Numbered from the stretch's first letter, positions 34,839 through 44,525 are shown. The stretch: DNA of 64,000 nucleotides from Paenibacillus barcinonensis (GCF_003217495.1 NZ_QJSW01000020.1:1-64000), one strand, 5' to 3'. The notes: generated by a model not told the origin, from the letters alone. Numbers and translations: made by a program.

Positions 34839-35696
34839 ATGGGGATGCCCTCGAATATTAAATTAATGGTGGACAGCACCTCGGATTTATCAAAGGAACT
34901 GCTCGAACAGTATGAGATCAGTGTTGTGCCATTATATGTCATTATGGGATCTCAATCGTACAAGGATAATATAGATATCACGACTGGAGAGCTGTATCGT
35001 CGCTCCGATGAAGAGGGCATCAATCCCAAAACAGCCGCGCCATCACCGGCGGATTTCCTTCACTTTTTTGAACAAGAGCTTACTGAAGGCAAACAGATCT
35101 TATACATCAGCATGTCCTCCAAGGTGTCTTCCACCAACCAGAATGCACATATTGCAGCCTCCGAGCTGCCGGCCGGCCAGATTCATATCGTGGATTCGAT
35201 GCACCTGTCTGCAAGCTATGCCATGCTGGTGGTACGCGCAGCCCGTGCACTTGAAGCAGGAACCTCTCTTGAGCATGTCATTCAGGATATTGAGAATGTA
35301 CGCGAGAAGGTTAATATTGAAGTATTAGTGGACCGATTGGATTATCTGTACAAGGGTGGACGAGTGAGCAGTTTACAGCATTTGATCGGGAATGTGCTTA
35401 AAGTACGTCCTGTGCTAAATATTATTGAGGGAGAAGTGCGCTCTATTCAGAAGTATCGCGGAAAAATGGAAAAGGCTCTGGACGGAGTGGTACAGAAAAT
35501 CGTTACACGTAAAAATGAAATATGTCCAAACGTACTCATTATCGCTCAAACCTTTGCAGAGAAAATGGCCGAAAAACTGCATACATCTCTGAAGCAAACG
35601 AATCATTTTAAAGACATTATTCTGATTGAGGGCGGCTGTGTGATCGGCTCGCATACGGGTCCTGGTACAATCGCTGTCAGCTATATCGATTTGTAA
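34839..35696 (+). CDS. DegV family protein
   Basis: About 285 residues. IKLMVDSTSDLSKELLEQYE is the N-terminal DegV motif (here given whole), followed by TAAPSPADFLHFF and the fatty-acid-binding core SSKVSSTNQNAHIAA; the C-terminal part has the GGCVIGSHTGPGTIA signature. Family members bind a fatty acid and act with fatty-acid kinase FakA (FakB role) to channel exogenous lipids; FakA is not in this window. The chosen ATG gives the usual length; the frame runs 22 codons upstream without a good ribosome site. Confidence 0.9.
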   Translation: MGMPSNIKLMVDSTSDLSKELLEQYEISVVPLYVIMGSQSYKDNIDITTGELYRRSDEEGINPKTAAPSPADFLHFFEQELTEGKQILYISMSSKVSSTNQNAHIAASELPAGQIHIVDSMHLSASYAMLVVRAARALEAGTSLEHVIQDIENVREKVNIEVLVDRLDYLYKGGRVSSLQHLIGNVLKVRPVLNIIEGEVRSIQKYRGKMEKALDGVVQKIVTRKNEICPNVLIIAQTFAEKMAEKLHTSLKQTNHFKDIILIEGGCVIGSHTGPGTIAVSYIDL

Positions 35697-35713
35697 ATTC
35701 ACATCAATCGTTC

Positions 35714-35749
35714 AATCTCCTTCAAGGCTGACTTGGGGGAGATTTTTTG
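35714..35749 (+). terminator. Terminator of the DegV gene
   Basis: AATCTCC (35714-35720) pairs with GGAGATT (35738-35744), followed by TTTTTT. Confidence 0.75.
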
Positions 35750-35867
35750 TGAAAAAACACAAAATTGTCGAATTCATCCCATTGAATGAATATATGCTCA
35801 TATGTTAACCTATAAACATTATCACATCCAGGGCAACCAAGCATTGTATTAAGGGAAGGGGAAGAAT

Positions 35868-36251
35868 ATGCCAAAAGCCGTTATACTTTTATTTGGGCTT
35901 GCATTCATTGTGATAGTGTCGGGATGCACGACTCCTGCTGCAGGATCAGGAGAAGGCCTGTCCGACATGCAGATTCAGGTGGTTCCACAAAAATCGTCAG
36001 GTGAAGCACAAATTATAGCCAAACTGGATGAGTCGATCATTCGTGATGGCTCATGGGTTATGTTTGAAATTATCAATCCCGCGATCAAAGGTCCCATCTG
36101 GCTGCAGGCAGATTACGAAGGGGAAGGAATCTATACAACGAAAACAACCTTGCCAAGTAAAAGCTACACTCTGTTAGGCCATTTTTATGCCGCTGGCGGA
36201 TTTCATTTCTCCAGACAGTATGAACCGCAAACGAATTCAAACTTGAATTAG
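35868..36251 (+). CDS. FixH/YtkA-like lipoprotein
   Basis: 127 residues with a signal peptide and lipobox ending at Cys20 (VIVSGC). The rest is a beta-rich domain of the FixH/YtkA type (SWVMFEIINPAIKGP, then YTLLGHFYAAGGFHF). Homologues accompany copper-handling genes. It heads an operon with copC and copD, 17 bp upstream of the former, and presumably works on the outer face of the membrane. AAGGGGAAG precedes the ATG. Confidence 0.75.
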   Translation: MPKAVILLFGLAFIVIVSGCTTPAAGSGEGLSDMQIQVVPQKSSGEAQIIAKLDESIIRDGSWVMFEIINPAIKGPIWLQADYEGEGIYTTKTTLPSKSYTLLGHFYAAGGFHFSRQYEPQTNSNLN

Positions 36252-36268
36252 AAAGGCTGGTTTTTGCA

Positions 36269-36889
36269 TTGAACCATTTACGGCAAACCGTTATCTCCAT
36301 AATATGTGTAGTGCTGCTCGGTCTCTTTATGCTTCCGTCTAATTCATATGCACACACGAAGCTTATAGATTCAACCCCCAAAGTTGATGAAGTTGTCACG
36401 AAAGAGCTGGATGAAATTACGCTGCAATTCAATACCAGAATCGAGATGTTAAGTACATTTACGCTATGGGACGAACATAATACAGCAATTGCGTTAGGTT
36501 CCACCGAGATTAGTGAGGACACCATGAAAAGAAAACTCATCGCCGCAGATGATCTGCAGAATGGTACATACCGATTGGATTGGAAAATAGTCGGCAAGGA
36601 TGGACATCCCATTGAAGGGCAGTATACTTTTCAGGTAAATATCCCTGCATCTATCCAACCATCTCAGATTGAATCAGCAGACCTTACTCCCTCAACCAAA
36701 GATCAAAATTCAGCTTCTGATGCTGCGGCATCTGAAACAAGCGTTTCTTCAGCGCAACCTACGCCTGATCAGCCTACAGAGAAGGCATCCGAGCGTAATT
36801 CATCATGGCTTCCGTATTTGCTCGGTGTAATCATTCTGCTGATTGTATTGTGGGTGGGATTACGTGCCGCCCAACGGAGAAAACCATGA
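36269..36889 (+). CDS. copC: CopC-domain copper-binding protein
   Basis: 206 residues. The signal peptide ends SNSYA and the mature protein begins HTKLIDSTPK, placing a His at the N-terminus as in CopC/LPMO-like copper sites; KDGHPIEGQYTF carries the further conserved Asp-His. A Ser/Thr/Pro-rich linker (about 130-175) leads to a C-terminal membrane helix (LLGVIILLIVLWVGL). It binds Cu outside the cell and passes it to CopD. Start is TTG after AAAGG. In B. subtilis YcnJ the two domains are fused; here they are split. Confidence 0.88.
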   Translation: MNHLRQTVISIICVVLLGLFMLPSNSYAHTKLIDSTPKVDEVVTKELDEITLQFNTRIEMLSTFTLWDEHNTAIALGSTEISEDTMKRKLIAADDLQNGTYRLDWKIVGKDGHPIEGQYTFQVNIPASIQPSQIESADLTPSTKDQNSASDAAASETSVSSAQPTPDQPTEKASERNSSWLPYLLGVIILLIVLWVGLRAAQRRKP

Positions 36890-37962
36890 GTTTTTACTGG
36901 CTTGCGGAACCCTTTCTCTACACATGCCTGGCCGTTCTATTTGGATTTTTGATCATGCCGCGCATACATCCCGTCATTCAAACGAGCACCAGAATGATAA
37001 ACTGGGCGCTCCTTGGAATTGTTATTTGTGCTTTTGTACCTGTTCTTCGAATTATCGTTTTCTTTGCTAATGATACAAACTGGTTCATCATCTTCAGGAG
37101 TGTTATGTTTTCGTTCGCAGAAGGCAAAGCATACGTATGGACACTTATTTTCTGCATTCTGTTATTGATGATGATTCGAATAAACAATACGAACAAGAAC
37201 AGACATCTATACACAGCGGCTCTAGTTCTTACAGCCATTGGACTTATAGCTACATTATCCTGGTCAAGCCATTCATCTTCCTATTTTGGCATGCAGGGCT
37301 TCTGGAATCATTTGATTCATCTGCTCTCGGTTACTGTCTGGTCCGGGATTTTGATTGTGACAAGCAGAATGATGCCTAATCATGAGAAACACTGGAGATC
37401 ATTTCTCTCCTGGTATCACCCGTTCGCCGCAGCCATCATGGTTGTGATTCTAATGTCTGGCTTGATGTTAAACGTGAAAACAGATCCCGACTATATCAAT
37501 TCCTGGGTCACCTCGTATGGTCAGGCACTGTTGATGAAACATCTGCTGATGATTCCGCTGCTCATCATGGCCTTTTTCAACGGCTTTATCATGAAGAAGA
37601 GACTTGGTCAAGAACAGTTCAATCCTCAAAGATGGCTGATGCTAGAAGGCATATTGGTGTTACTCATTTATACCGTCACCGGTTTTCTCAACCAGCAGCC
37701 CGCTCCTCATGAACTGAACCCTGAGACCATGAAGCTGTCTGCATCAGGTCTCTATACGTTCTGGAATCAGGGGAATCCGATAACCTATCCGGTGCATTGG
37801 AATATTGATGCGATTGCGATCCTCATGTATCTATTGGCAGCAGTCTCGATTTTAGCGATGTATGTGATTTTGAAAAAAAACAAAAACACGTATGCGGCAC
37901 TTGTTTGTGGAGTCTTGTTCTGCCTCGTTTCGTTTGCCGGTTTGATACATGCCATTGCATAG
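36886..37962 (+). CDS. copD: CopD-domain copper transporter
   Basis: 358 residues with eight or nine membrane helices. The CopD domain (about 160-290; WNHLIHLLSVTVWSGILIV, HPFAAAIMVVILMSGLML) is present. It overlaps copC by 4 bp (ATGA), showing translational coupling. With CopC it is thought to import copper. The ATG at 36886 is chosen because of this overlap; the frame extends upstream inside copC. Confidence 0.88.
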   Translation: MSFYWLAEPFLYTCLAVLFGFLIMPRIHPVIQTSTRMINWALLGIVICAFVPVLRIIVFFANDTNWFIIFRSVMFSFAEGKAYVWTLIFCILLLMMIRINNTNKNRHLYTAALVLTAIGLIATLSWSSHSSSYFGMQGFWNHLIHLLSVTVWSGILIVTSRMMPNHEKHWRSFLSWYHPFAAAIMVVILMSGLMLNVKTDPDYINSWVTSYGQALLMKHLLMIPLLIMAFFNGFIMKKRLGQEQFNPQRWLMLEGILVLLIYTVTGFLNQQPAPHELNPETMKLSASGLYTFWNQGNPITYPVHWNIDAIAILMYLLAAVSILAMYVILKKNKNTYAALVCGVLFCLVSFAGLIHAIA

Positions 37963-37968
37963 AGCAAC

Positions 37969-38010
37969 AGGCCCGATTGGTATATTCCTCATCCAATACG
38001 GGCCTTTTTG
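37969..38010 (+). terminator. Terminator of the cop operon
   Basis: AGGCCCG (37969-37975), with ATTGG, pairs with CCAAT and CGGGCCT (37999-38005), followed by TTTTT. Confidence 0.85.
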
Positions 38011-38145
38011 TGTTATGTAAGGAATAAATATAAACAGACTCTGCCTATAATTGAAGATCAGCTTCCCTGTACACTACAGATATGGAACCTTTGTTTTAAT
38101 ACATGTTCATATGACACTAAACATCAGAAAAAGGGGATGCTCATC

Positions 38146-39147
38146 ATGTTTCATTTTGAATCAGAAAAAGAACTTCAGCAGACGCTGCTGCAATGTAAAC
38201 AGGCCGCTTTACAGGCACTACCCTATTATCAGCTGGACTGGGAGCAGATTCGATTCAACCAGCTCTCGGGCACATGTACCTTTGTATTGGAAACACAGGA
38301 GAAGCAAAAGCTTTTGCTTCGAATTCATTCGGGAACGGATATACAGGAGATTGAATCTGAATTATTATTCCTTGAATCTCTTCATGCAAACAGTGATCTG
38401 ATCATACCTCAAGGGCTTGTAAGTGCTGCCGGCTCCAGAGTAATTACACTCGAACGAGATGGTGATGTTGAATATCATGCCACATTACTAAGTTGGGTTG
38501 AGGGTGAACATTCGCAAGGGGCGCTTACGGATGATCAGGTGTATCAGGAAGGTGTGCTTTTGGCAAAACTGCATCAAGCCACCGAGGGTTTGATGTTAGA
38601 CGAGAACGCCCATTTCAAACGTCCTGCATGGGGTCAGCAGACATTTCAGCAAGCTTGGGCTCGATTAACGAAGTATTACAGTCGCTTTCTGAGTGAAGCA
38701 GAATTCCAGCTGTATCGCGAAGCCGCCGACCGGGTTTCCTCATGGCTCGCCACACTTTCGGTTGAAAAGAACAGCTACGGCTTGATTCATGGTGACCTCC
38801 ATCAGGGCAATATCATTTTTCATGAAGGGCAGCCTCGCGCCATTGATTTTGGAAGATGTGGCTACGGATTTTATACATACGATATTGCACACATGATTCT
38901 GGCACTCTATCCCGCACAAAGAGAAATCGTCATTCAAGGCTACGAGAGCATCAGAACGCTGGATCAAGATTGGTATGCTGTCTTAGAGGCATTTGCGGTG
39001 ATGGTCCTGATTGAAAATACCAGCCATCATGCCCCCAATCCTCGGGAAATCGAGAGTCTTCAAGCGGAGCAGCCATACGCTCAAGCGATCCTTCAGCACT
39101 ATTTAGACGGAAAACCATTTCTGTTTAATGCGATTGAGATTAATTAA
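38146..39147 (+). CDS. APH-family phosphotransferase (kinase-like)
   Basis: 333 residues of the aminoglycoside phosphotransferase/choline-kinase-like fold. The catalytic loop is IHGDLHQGNIIF and the metal-binding Asp is in AIDFGRCG. The N-lobe (about 40-110) lacks a clean glycine loop, which is common in the family. Substrates range from choline and homoserine to antibiotics, so no substrate is claimed. ATG 38146 is chosen because an ATG three codons upstream touches the AAGGGG site. It is alone between two terminator or promoter regions. Confidence 0.85.
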   Translation: MFHFESEKELQQTLLQCKQAALQALPYYQLDWEQIRFNQLSGTCTFVLETQEKQKLLLRIHSGTDIQEIESELLFLESLHANSDLIIPQGLVSAAGSRVITLERDGDVEYHATLLSWVEGEHSQGALTDDQVYQEGVLLAKLHQATEGLMLDENAHFKRPAWGQQTFQQAWARLTKYYSRFLSEAEFQLYREAADRVSSWLATLSVEKNSYGLIHGDLHQGNIIFHEGQPRAIDFGRCGYGFYTYDIAHMILALYPAQREIVIQGYESIRTLDQDWYAVLEAFAVMVLIENTSHHAPNPREIESLQAEQPYAQAILQHYLDGKPFLFNAIEIN

Positions 39148-39156
39148 GATTCCAGA

Positions 39157-39193
39157 TGAAAGCGTTTGACTTATTCGAATAACCTTCTATAAT
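39157..39193 (+). promoter_or_regulatory. Promoter with partial cre-like sequence upstream of yesM-type kinase
   Basis: TTGACT (39166-39171), a 16-bp spacer and TATAAT (39188-39193) form a promoter. TGAAAGCGTTTGAC (39157-39170), matching the first 11 of 14 cre positions, overlaps the -35 box. Confidence 0.5.
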
Positions 39194-39206
39194 TATGAAA
39201 GCAAAG

Positions 39207-39232
39207 GCAAGCTTCCACAGCAGGAGGCTTGC
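39207..39232 (+). promoter_or_regulatory. Hairpin in the kinase leader
   Basis: GCAAGCTTCC (39207-39216) pairs with GGAGGCTTGC (39223-39232) with one G-U pair and a 6-nt loop, followed by TGTTTCATTT. It lies a few bases after the predicted start of transcription and may stabilise the mRNA or act as an attenuator. Confidence 0.5.
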
Positions 39233-39260
39233 TGTTTCATTTAGCAAGGAGAATATCAAC

Positions 39261-40994
39261 ATGACACTAAAGAAAAGAATCTTTCTGTTGTTTTTCCTCA
39301 GTGCGTTTATCCCCTTTATCAGTATATTTGCCATCTCGTATTACACGATCGACTCCATTTTTGCCAATAAGATTGACGATGGAATTCGAAGTAATCTGCA
39401 GCAGGTGACCTCGTCTTTGGAGAACTCCATCACCAACCTGAATCACGTAACCCAGCAATTGTCCTACAGTGGTACGGCAGGCAAAAGGCTGCAGCAATTT
39501 CTGGACCCTGCCTCTGGTATATTTGACAAAATTGAAGCAAGGGACGAATTAAAGAGCGAGTTAAGTGTTGTGACATTTACCAATCCGAATATCGGATTGA
39601 CCTTGTATTATTTTCAAAAAGAAGGGACCACGCAATTCGGCAATTTTCCGATCAAAGATCGGTTTTCTCCCGAAGCTTTGCCAATCCTCTTTCAATCCTA
39701 TGGAATAAGCTATTATAGCCCGCATGTCAGCATGAACCGTTTTAATGACGAGTTGGTTCTGTCCGCAATGCGCAAAGTGAAGCTCTCTGGCAGAGATGAT
39801 GTGTATATTTATGTCGAATCCGGCTTTCGTCTGACCGAGGATATTCTGGGTTCCAATCAATCCAGCAGCACTGTATCTCATCTCATTCTGGATGCGGAAG
39901 GCAATACGGTCTACAGTGAAATACCCGATACGATTCGAGTCGGAGAAAACTTTAACAGCTTAACGAGCGCATCCGTCAAAGACGGCACATCTCGCGGTTA
40001 TCACTGGTTCAAGACCGATTCTCCGCAGAAATGGAGTGTCGTGTCCGTCATTTCCCAAGATCAATACCAGCAGGAGAAAAATCAATGGCTGGTTCGAATT
40101 ATGCTGGTTGCTTTATTTTTCCTCGGGTTTACTGTTTTCCTCGCTTGGCTGCTGTGGAAGATGGTGTATAAACCGCTCGGACTGTTTCATTCCGAGATCA
40201 ATGGGATGTCGAAAAATCCGCAAACCGCAGATCGGCAGCAGGCTCGCACAGCTATTCCCGAATTCGATTTTCTGCTCAGTGAATTCTCCAACATGCAGCA
40301 TCAGATCAGCGATTTGTTTACGGAGGTGCAGCAGAAGGAAAAAATTCGCGCTGACCTGGAGGTGGAGAAGCTGTTATATCAGATCAATCCACATTTTCTG
40401 ATGAACACTCTGGATACGGTGCACTGGCTCGCCGTCATGAACGGGCAGGGAGAGATCGACAAGCTGGTACAGGCTCTGAACAAGCTGCTTTACTATAACC
40501 TGGGCAAGCTGGGGCAAGTCTCAACCATGCAGGAAGAATTGAATGCGTTGGGACAATATTTGATTTTGCAGCAGATTCGATATGATTTTGAATTTGATGT
40601 TCGCATCACAGCGGATGAGCAGGTGCTTCAGATTCCTGTACCTCGCTTTATCCTGCAGCCGCTGGTTGAGAATTCGCTGTACCACGGACTAAGCGATGAA
40701 GGTTTTATTCAGATCGAGGTCACATGCACCTCTACATTGAACATTCTGATTCAGGATAACGGGGCAGGCATGAGCGAGGAGACCATTCAGAAGTTGCTGA
40801 ACAATCGGGTAGCCGAGCAGGATAAAGTCGGGATGGGCATCGGACTGAATTATGTTCATCGCATGCTGAGGGCCCAATACGGGAATCAGGCTCAGCTGCG
40901 CATCGAAAGTGAACCCGGTAAGGGAACAAACATCCTGTTGATACTGCCTATAAAAGGAGAAGACGCTCATCATGATAAAAGTGTTAATAGTTGA
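39261..40994 (+). CDS. YesM-type sensor histidine kinase
   Basis: 577 residues: a first membrane helix (7-30), an outer dCache-like domain, a second helix near residue 280, a HAMP-like linker, a His_kinase domain with phospho-acceptor His in YQINPHFLMNTLD, and HATPase_c (ENSLYHGLSD, DNGAGMS). This LytS/YesM class pairs with AraC-type regulators in Paenibacillus carbohydrate loci. AAGGAG precedes ATG 39261. It overlaps the response regulator by 23 bp. The likely signal is an alpha-glucoside, given the downstream genes. Confidence 0.92.
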   Translation: MTLKKRIFLLFFLSAFIPFISIFAISYYTIDSIFANKIDDGIRSNLQQVTSSLENSITNLNHVTQQLSYSGTAGKRLQQFLDPASGIFDKIEARDELKSELSVVTFTNPNIGLTLYYFQKEGTTQFGNFPIKDRFSPEALPILFQSYGISYYSPHVSMNRFNDELVLSAMRKVKLSGRDDVYIYVESGFRLTEDILGSNQSSSTVSHLILDAEGNTVYSEIPDTIRVGENFNSLTSASVKDGTSRGYHWFKTDSPQKWSVVSVISQDQYQQEKNQWLVRIMLVALFFLGFTVFLAWLLWKMVYKPLGLFHSEINGMSKNPQTADRQQARTAIPEFDFLLSEFSNMQHQISDLFTEVQQKEKIRADLEVEKLLYQINPHFLMNTLDTVHWLAVMNGQGEIDKLVQALNKLLYYNLGKLGQVSTMQEELNALGQYLILQQIRYDFEFDVRITADEQVLQIPVPRFILQPLVENSLYHGLSDEGFIQIEVTCTSTLNILIQDNGAGMSEETIQKLLNNRVAEQDKVGMGIGLNYVHRMLRAQYGNQAQLRIESEPGKGTNILLILPIKGEDAHHDKSVNS

Positions 40995-42378
40995 TGACGA
41001 CAAGCTGGTACGCAAGGGCATTAGCTCTGCAATGCCATGGAAGGATTTTGATATGGAGGTAGTTGGAGAAGCCGGCAACGGGCAGAAAGCATTGGAATTT
41101 TTGCAAAGCCATCCTGTCGATCTGATGCTGACCGATCTGGCGATGCCGGTCATGTCCGGCATTGAGCTGATGAGAGCGGCGAAGCAGCTCTATCCGGGGT
41201 TACATATTGTCGTATTGACCCTGCATCAGGATTTTGACTATATTCAAGAAGCACTTCGGCTGGGAGCCATTGACTATATCGCCAAAGTTCAGCTGGAGAA
41301 AGAGCAGTTCGAGCATGTTCTTCAGCGCATCTATACACGTATTAACGAGTCAGTTCAACCAAACCGCTTAGTGCCTTCACTCGAAGAAACCAATGTTCGT
41401 TATTCAACTGTATATGTGCTTGTGTCTCAGGATCGCAACTCTGAACATTCCTGGGTTTCACAGATGAACGTGACTGACTATGAGATGCGTTGGAAGATTG
41501 AACGAAACTGCTGTATGTGGGCAGCGCGCAGAGAACAGGAGCAGCAGCTCTTTGAGCAGCTGAAGGAGTTACAGCTTCAAGCCCCACAAACCACACTATT
41601 TGTGCTGTCTGATGTACAAGCACGAACGTGGTCACAGATCAAAAGCTGGATTATTCATTACACTGAAACTGAGTTTTTCTACAAATATACTCCTGATCTT
41701 AGGGTACTTATGCTTTCGATGAATGATGACAAGCCGTTTGTACTCGCACTGCAGGATGAGAAGCTGGATCAGCTTAAACAAACCTGGTTTCAAACACCAT
41801 GGACACATCATGAACTTCATTATCGTGAACTTATCCACCAGTTCAAAGCATTACAGTTGCAGAAAGGGCAGCTAACGGGGCTGCTGTACTTCATCGTCAT
41901 GGAGTGGAATCGCCTGTTTGCCGAGACTTCACTCGGGAAACTCACTATGATTCATTCATTTGATTCCTGGTACGAGGTAGAGACATGGATCAAACAAACC
42001 GCAGCGAGCATTCGTCAAGCGGACAAGCAGCACGGGTATTCACCTGAGATTATGGGGGCGGTCAAAAAAGCCGTGAAGATCATTCAAAATGATTTGACTC
42101 AGGCGCACACTGCTTCCGGACTATCCCAGCAGCTCAATATCAGTCGAAGTTATTTCAGTCAATGCTTCAAAGAGCTCATGGGACGCACATTTAACGATTA
42201 CACCCGATTCGTTCGAGTAGAAAAAGCCAAGGAATATCTGGTCAATACGAATCACACCATAGCGTGGATTGCAGAGCAAGTCGGTTATACAGATGAAAAA
42301 TACTTCAGCCGAATTTTTCGCGAAATGACAGGATTCCTGCCAAGTGAATATCGACAAGCTGGCGTAAACATGGAGTAG
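40972..42378 (+). CDS. YesN-type response regulator (receiver plus AraC HTH)
   Basis: 468 residues: receiver (1-125) with phospho-acceptor Asp55 (LMLTDLAMP), a middle region of about 230 residues without clear homology, and a C-terminal AraC double HTH (about 365-465; HTASGLSQQLNISRSYFSQC, then IAWIAEQVGYTDEKYFSRIF). AAAGGAG precedes the ATG. It is the partner of the YesM-type kinase and probably activates the ABC transporter and GH13 genes that follow. Confidence 0.92.
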   Translation: MIKVLIVDDDKLVRKGISSAMPWKDFDMEVVGEAGNGQKALEFLQSHPVDLMLTDLAMPVMSGIELMRAAKQLYPGLHIVVLTLHQDFDYIQEALRLGAIDYIAKVQLEKEQFEHVLQRIYTRINESVQPNRLVPSLEETNVRYSTVYVLVSQDRNSEHSWVSQMNVTDYEMRWKIERNCCMWAARREQEQQLFEQLKELQLQAPQTTLFVLSDVQARTWSQIKSWIIHYTETEFFYKYTPDLRVLMLSMNDDKPFVLALQDEKLDQLKQTWFQTPWTHHELHYRELIHQFKALQLQKGQLTGLLYFIVMEWNRLFAETSLGKLTMIHSFDSWYEVETWIKQTAASIRQADKQHGYSPEIMGAVKKAVKIIQNDLTQAHTASGLSQQLNISRSYFSQCFKELMGRTFNDYTRFVRVEKAKEYLVNTNHTIAWIAEQVGYTDEKYFSRIFREMTGFLPSEYRQAGVNME

Positions 42379-42456
42379 CGGAATCATCACAAGGCTCATC
42401 TGCATCTGACTTCTATGGAAAAACAAATAATGATTTGGGCATAAATAATCCTTCCA

Positions 42457-42503
42457 GGTCGACAGCACCTTTCATGATTAAGGGACTGCCGGCTTTTCTT
42501 TTC
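42457..42503 (+). terminator. Likely terminator after the response regulator
   Basis: GGTCGACAG (42457-42465) pairs imperfectly with CTGCCGGCT (42486-42494), followed by TTTCTTTT. The remaining sequence to 42711 carries the next promoter. Confidence 0.5.
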
Positions 42504-42657
42504 AACAAATACCAGCAAAGGGTAGACAAATGGAAGGCAGCAGGTAGGATAAATGTAATTCTGCTGTGTCATGTGGGGAATATCATCCGAAAACGGTGAA
42601 CATTTCTCTAACCAAACGAGCGTGCAATCCCTATCCCGGCAGAGGGAATATTCAACT

Positions 42658-42676
42658 TATAATGAAAGCGTACACA
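42658..42676 (+). promoter_or_regulatory. -10 box with cre-like site
   Basis: TATAAT (42658-42663) is followed directly by TGAAAGCGTACACA (42663-42676), matching 13 of 14 positions of the CcpA site TGWAANCGNTNWCA. Its place over the start of transcription fits catabolite repression. No good -35 box is seen, which fits activation by the response regulator. Confidence 0.6.
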
Positions 42677-42711
42677 AAAATGATAATCAGATTGAAGGGG
42701 AATCTAACAAG

Positions 42712-44448
42712 ATGACAACAAAATGGTCCATGAAAAGCAATCTGTTCACGAAACGTTTGGCTGTGCTGTCCATGTCTGCCATGATGGTTACTGTTCTGGC
42801 TGCCTGTGGTGGAAGCACAGAGGCACCTACTGCAGAGGATGCAGGCAAATATGAAGTCAATCCGGGAGAGCCTTTTAGTGCGTATAAGGACGAAATCAGC
42901 GTCACTATGGGAAGGGTGACCACAGCCAATCCGAAACTTCCGTCGGGAGATACGTACGAGAACAATGCATATACCCGGCTGGTCAAGGATACGTTTAATG
43001 CCAAAATTACAGACCAATTTGAAGCCAACGGTGAAGACTATAGCCGTCAGGTCTCGCTTGCGATTGCATCCGGGGAGCTGCCCGACATGATGCGTGTTGA
43101 TTCCAAGGATGAGCTGAAGGAACTGGTAGACAATGATCTGATTGAAGACCTGACGGCTGTATATGATCAATACGCCACCGATGAGATTAAAAAAATATAC
43201 GATTCTTACGATGGTCGTGCCTTGGGCAATGCAACGATAGATGGGCGTTTGATGGGACTGCCGGCAACTTCACTGGATTCTGCGCCAACGATGGTTTGGG
43301 TTCGCCAGGACTGGCTGGATTTGCTCGGAATTAAGCTTGATGCAGATGGAGACGGAGCGATCACGCTGGAGGAGGTCGAGCAAACGGCGCAGCAATTTCT
43401 GAAAAAAGATCCGGGGCAATCCGGCAATCCGGTCGGTATTCCTTTTGTAAACACCATGAACACGACTGATTATAATGGCTCTGCCTATACAATGCTGGGT
43501 GTTGCTTCAACGCAGAATGCATTTCCACAGTATTGGATGAAAGGTGAGGACGGCAAAATCTTCTATGGCTCAACAACCGAAGAGACTAAGCAAATGCTAG
43601 GTATTATGGCAAATTGGTTCAAAGCAGGCATCATTGATCCCCAATTCGGGACTCGTACATTTGATGATATTACCGCACTTTATGCGAATGGACAGAGCGG
43701 CATCGCCTTTGGACCTTGGCACATTCCTGACTGGGGCCTGATCAGTGTGAAGCAGATGGACAAAAACGCCAAATTTTCGGCTTATACCTTAGAGGATGCA
43801 AACGGCAAGGTCAATGTTGCACACGCGAATCCCTCCAACCAGTTTATCGTTGTGAGAAAAGGATACGAGCACCCCGAGCTGGCGGTTAAAATTGTCAATC
43901 TGTTCTACGACAAGCTGGCGAATGACAAGGATGTTGCAACAACGATGTCGGAAGCAGCCAAATATCAAGAGACTGGCGTCGATGGATCGACCCGGCCATT
44001 CAACATCGAAGTCAACTCAGCGACATCACTGTTGGACGATTATTCGGATGTCGTTCGCGGAATTAAAGGCGAAATCAGTCTGGATGAGGTCCATACGACC
44101 GAATCCAAAAACAATATTGGCAGCATCAAAACGTATTTAAGCGACATGGATACAGACGATACAACAGCCTGGTCGAAATATCATTCACGTATTAATGGCG
44201 TAGGGCTGATTGATAAGCTAACCAAGGAGAAAAAATTCGTATGGATGACCCCGGCCTTCTCGGGAACCACCTCTAGCATGAAACAAACGTGGGCTAATCT
44301 GAGCAAGCTGGAGCAGGAGTCGTTTATCAAAATTATTACCGGGTCGGAACCGATAGATTACTTCGATACTTTTGTGGTCAATTGGAGAAAACAAGGTGGT
44401 GACCAAGTAATTCAGGAGATTGAATCCGAGATCACGTCACAACCATAA
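42712..44448 (+). CDS. Extracellular solute-binding lipoprotein of a sugar ABC transporter
   Basis: 578 residues with a lipoprotein signal peptide ending at Cys32 (TVLAAC). The length and the sequence through WVRQDWLDLLGIKLDADGDG, with its EF-hand-like DADGDGAITLEE loop, match LplA-type binding proteins of Paenibacillus. It would capture an oligosaccharide outside the cell and deliver it to the two permeases that follow. No ATPase gene is present; such systems share a common MsmX-type ATPase. GAAGGGG precedes ATG 42712. Confidence 0.92.
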   Translation: MTTKWSMKSNLFTKRLAVLSMSAMMVTVLAACGGSTEAPTAEDAGKYEVNPGEPFSAYKDEISVTMGRVTTANPKLPSGDTYENNAYTRLVKDTFNAKITDQFEANGEDYSRQVSLAIASGELPDMMRVDSKDELKELVDNDLIEDLTAVYDQYATDEIKKIYDSYDGRALGNATIDGRLMGLPATSLDSAPTMVWVRQDWLDLLGIKLDADGDGAITLEEVEQTAQQFLKKDPGQSGNPVGIPFVNTMNTTDYNGSAYTMLGVASTQNAFPQYWMKGEDGKIFYGSTTEETKQMLGIMANWFKAGIIDPQFGTRTFDDITALYANGQSGIAFGPWHIPDWGLISVKQMDKNAKFSAYTLEDANGKVNVAHANPSNQFIVVRKGYEHPELAVKIVNLFYDKLANDKDVATTMSEAAKYQETGVDGSTRPFNIEVNSATSLLDDYSDVVRGIKGEISLDEVHTTESKNNIGSIKTYLSDMDTDDTTAWSKYHSRINGVGLIDKLTKEKKFVWMTPAFSGTTSSMKQTWANLSKLEQESFIKIITGSEPIDYFDTFVVNWRKQGGDQVIQEIESEITSQP

Positions 44449-44525
44449 ACATCTACAGAATGTGCGAGGCTGCGCACGGGTATATCCATGTGCGGCCTTT
44501 CTTCATCAGGGAAGGAGAATGCTTC

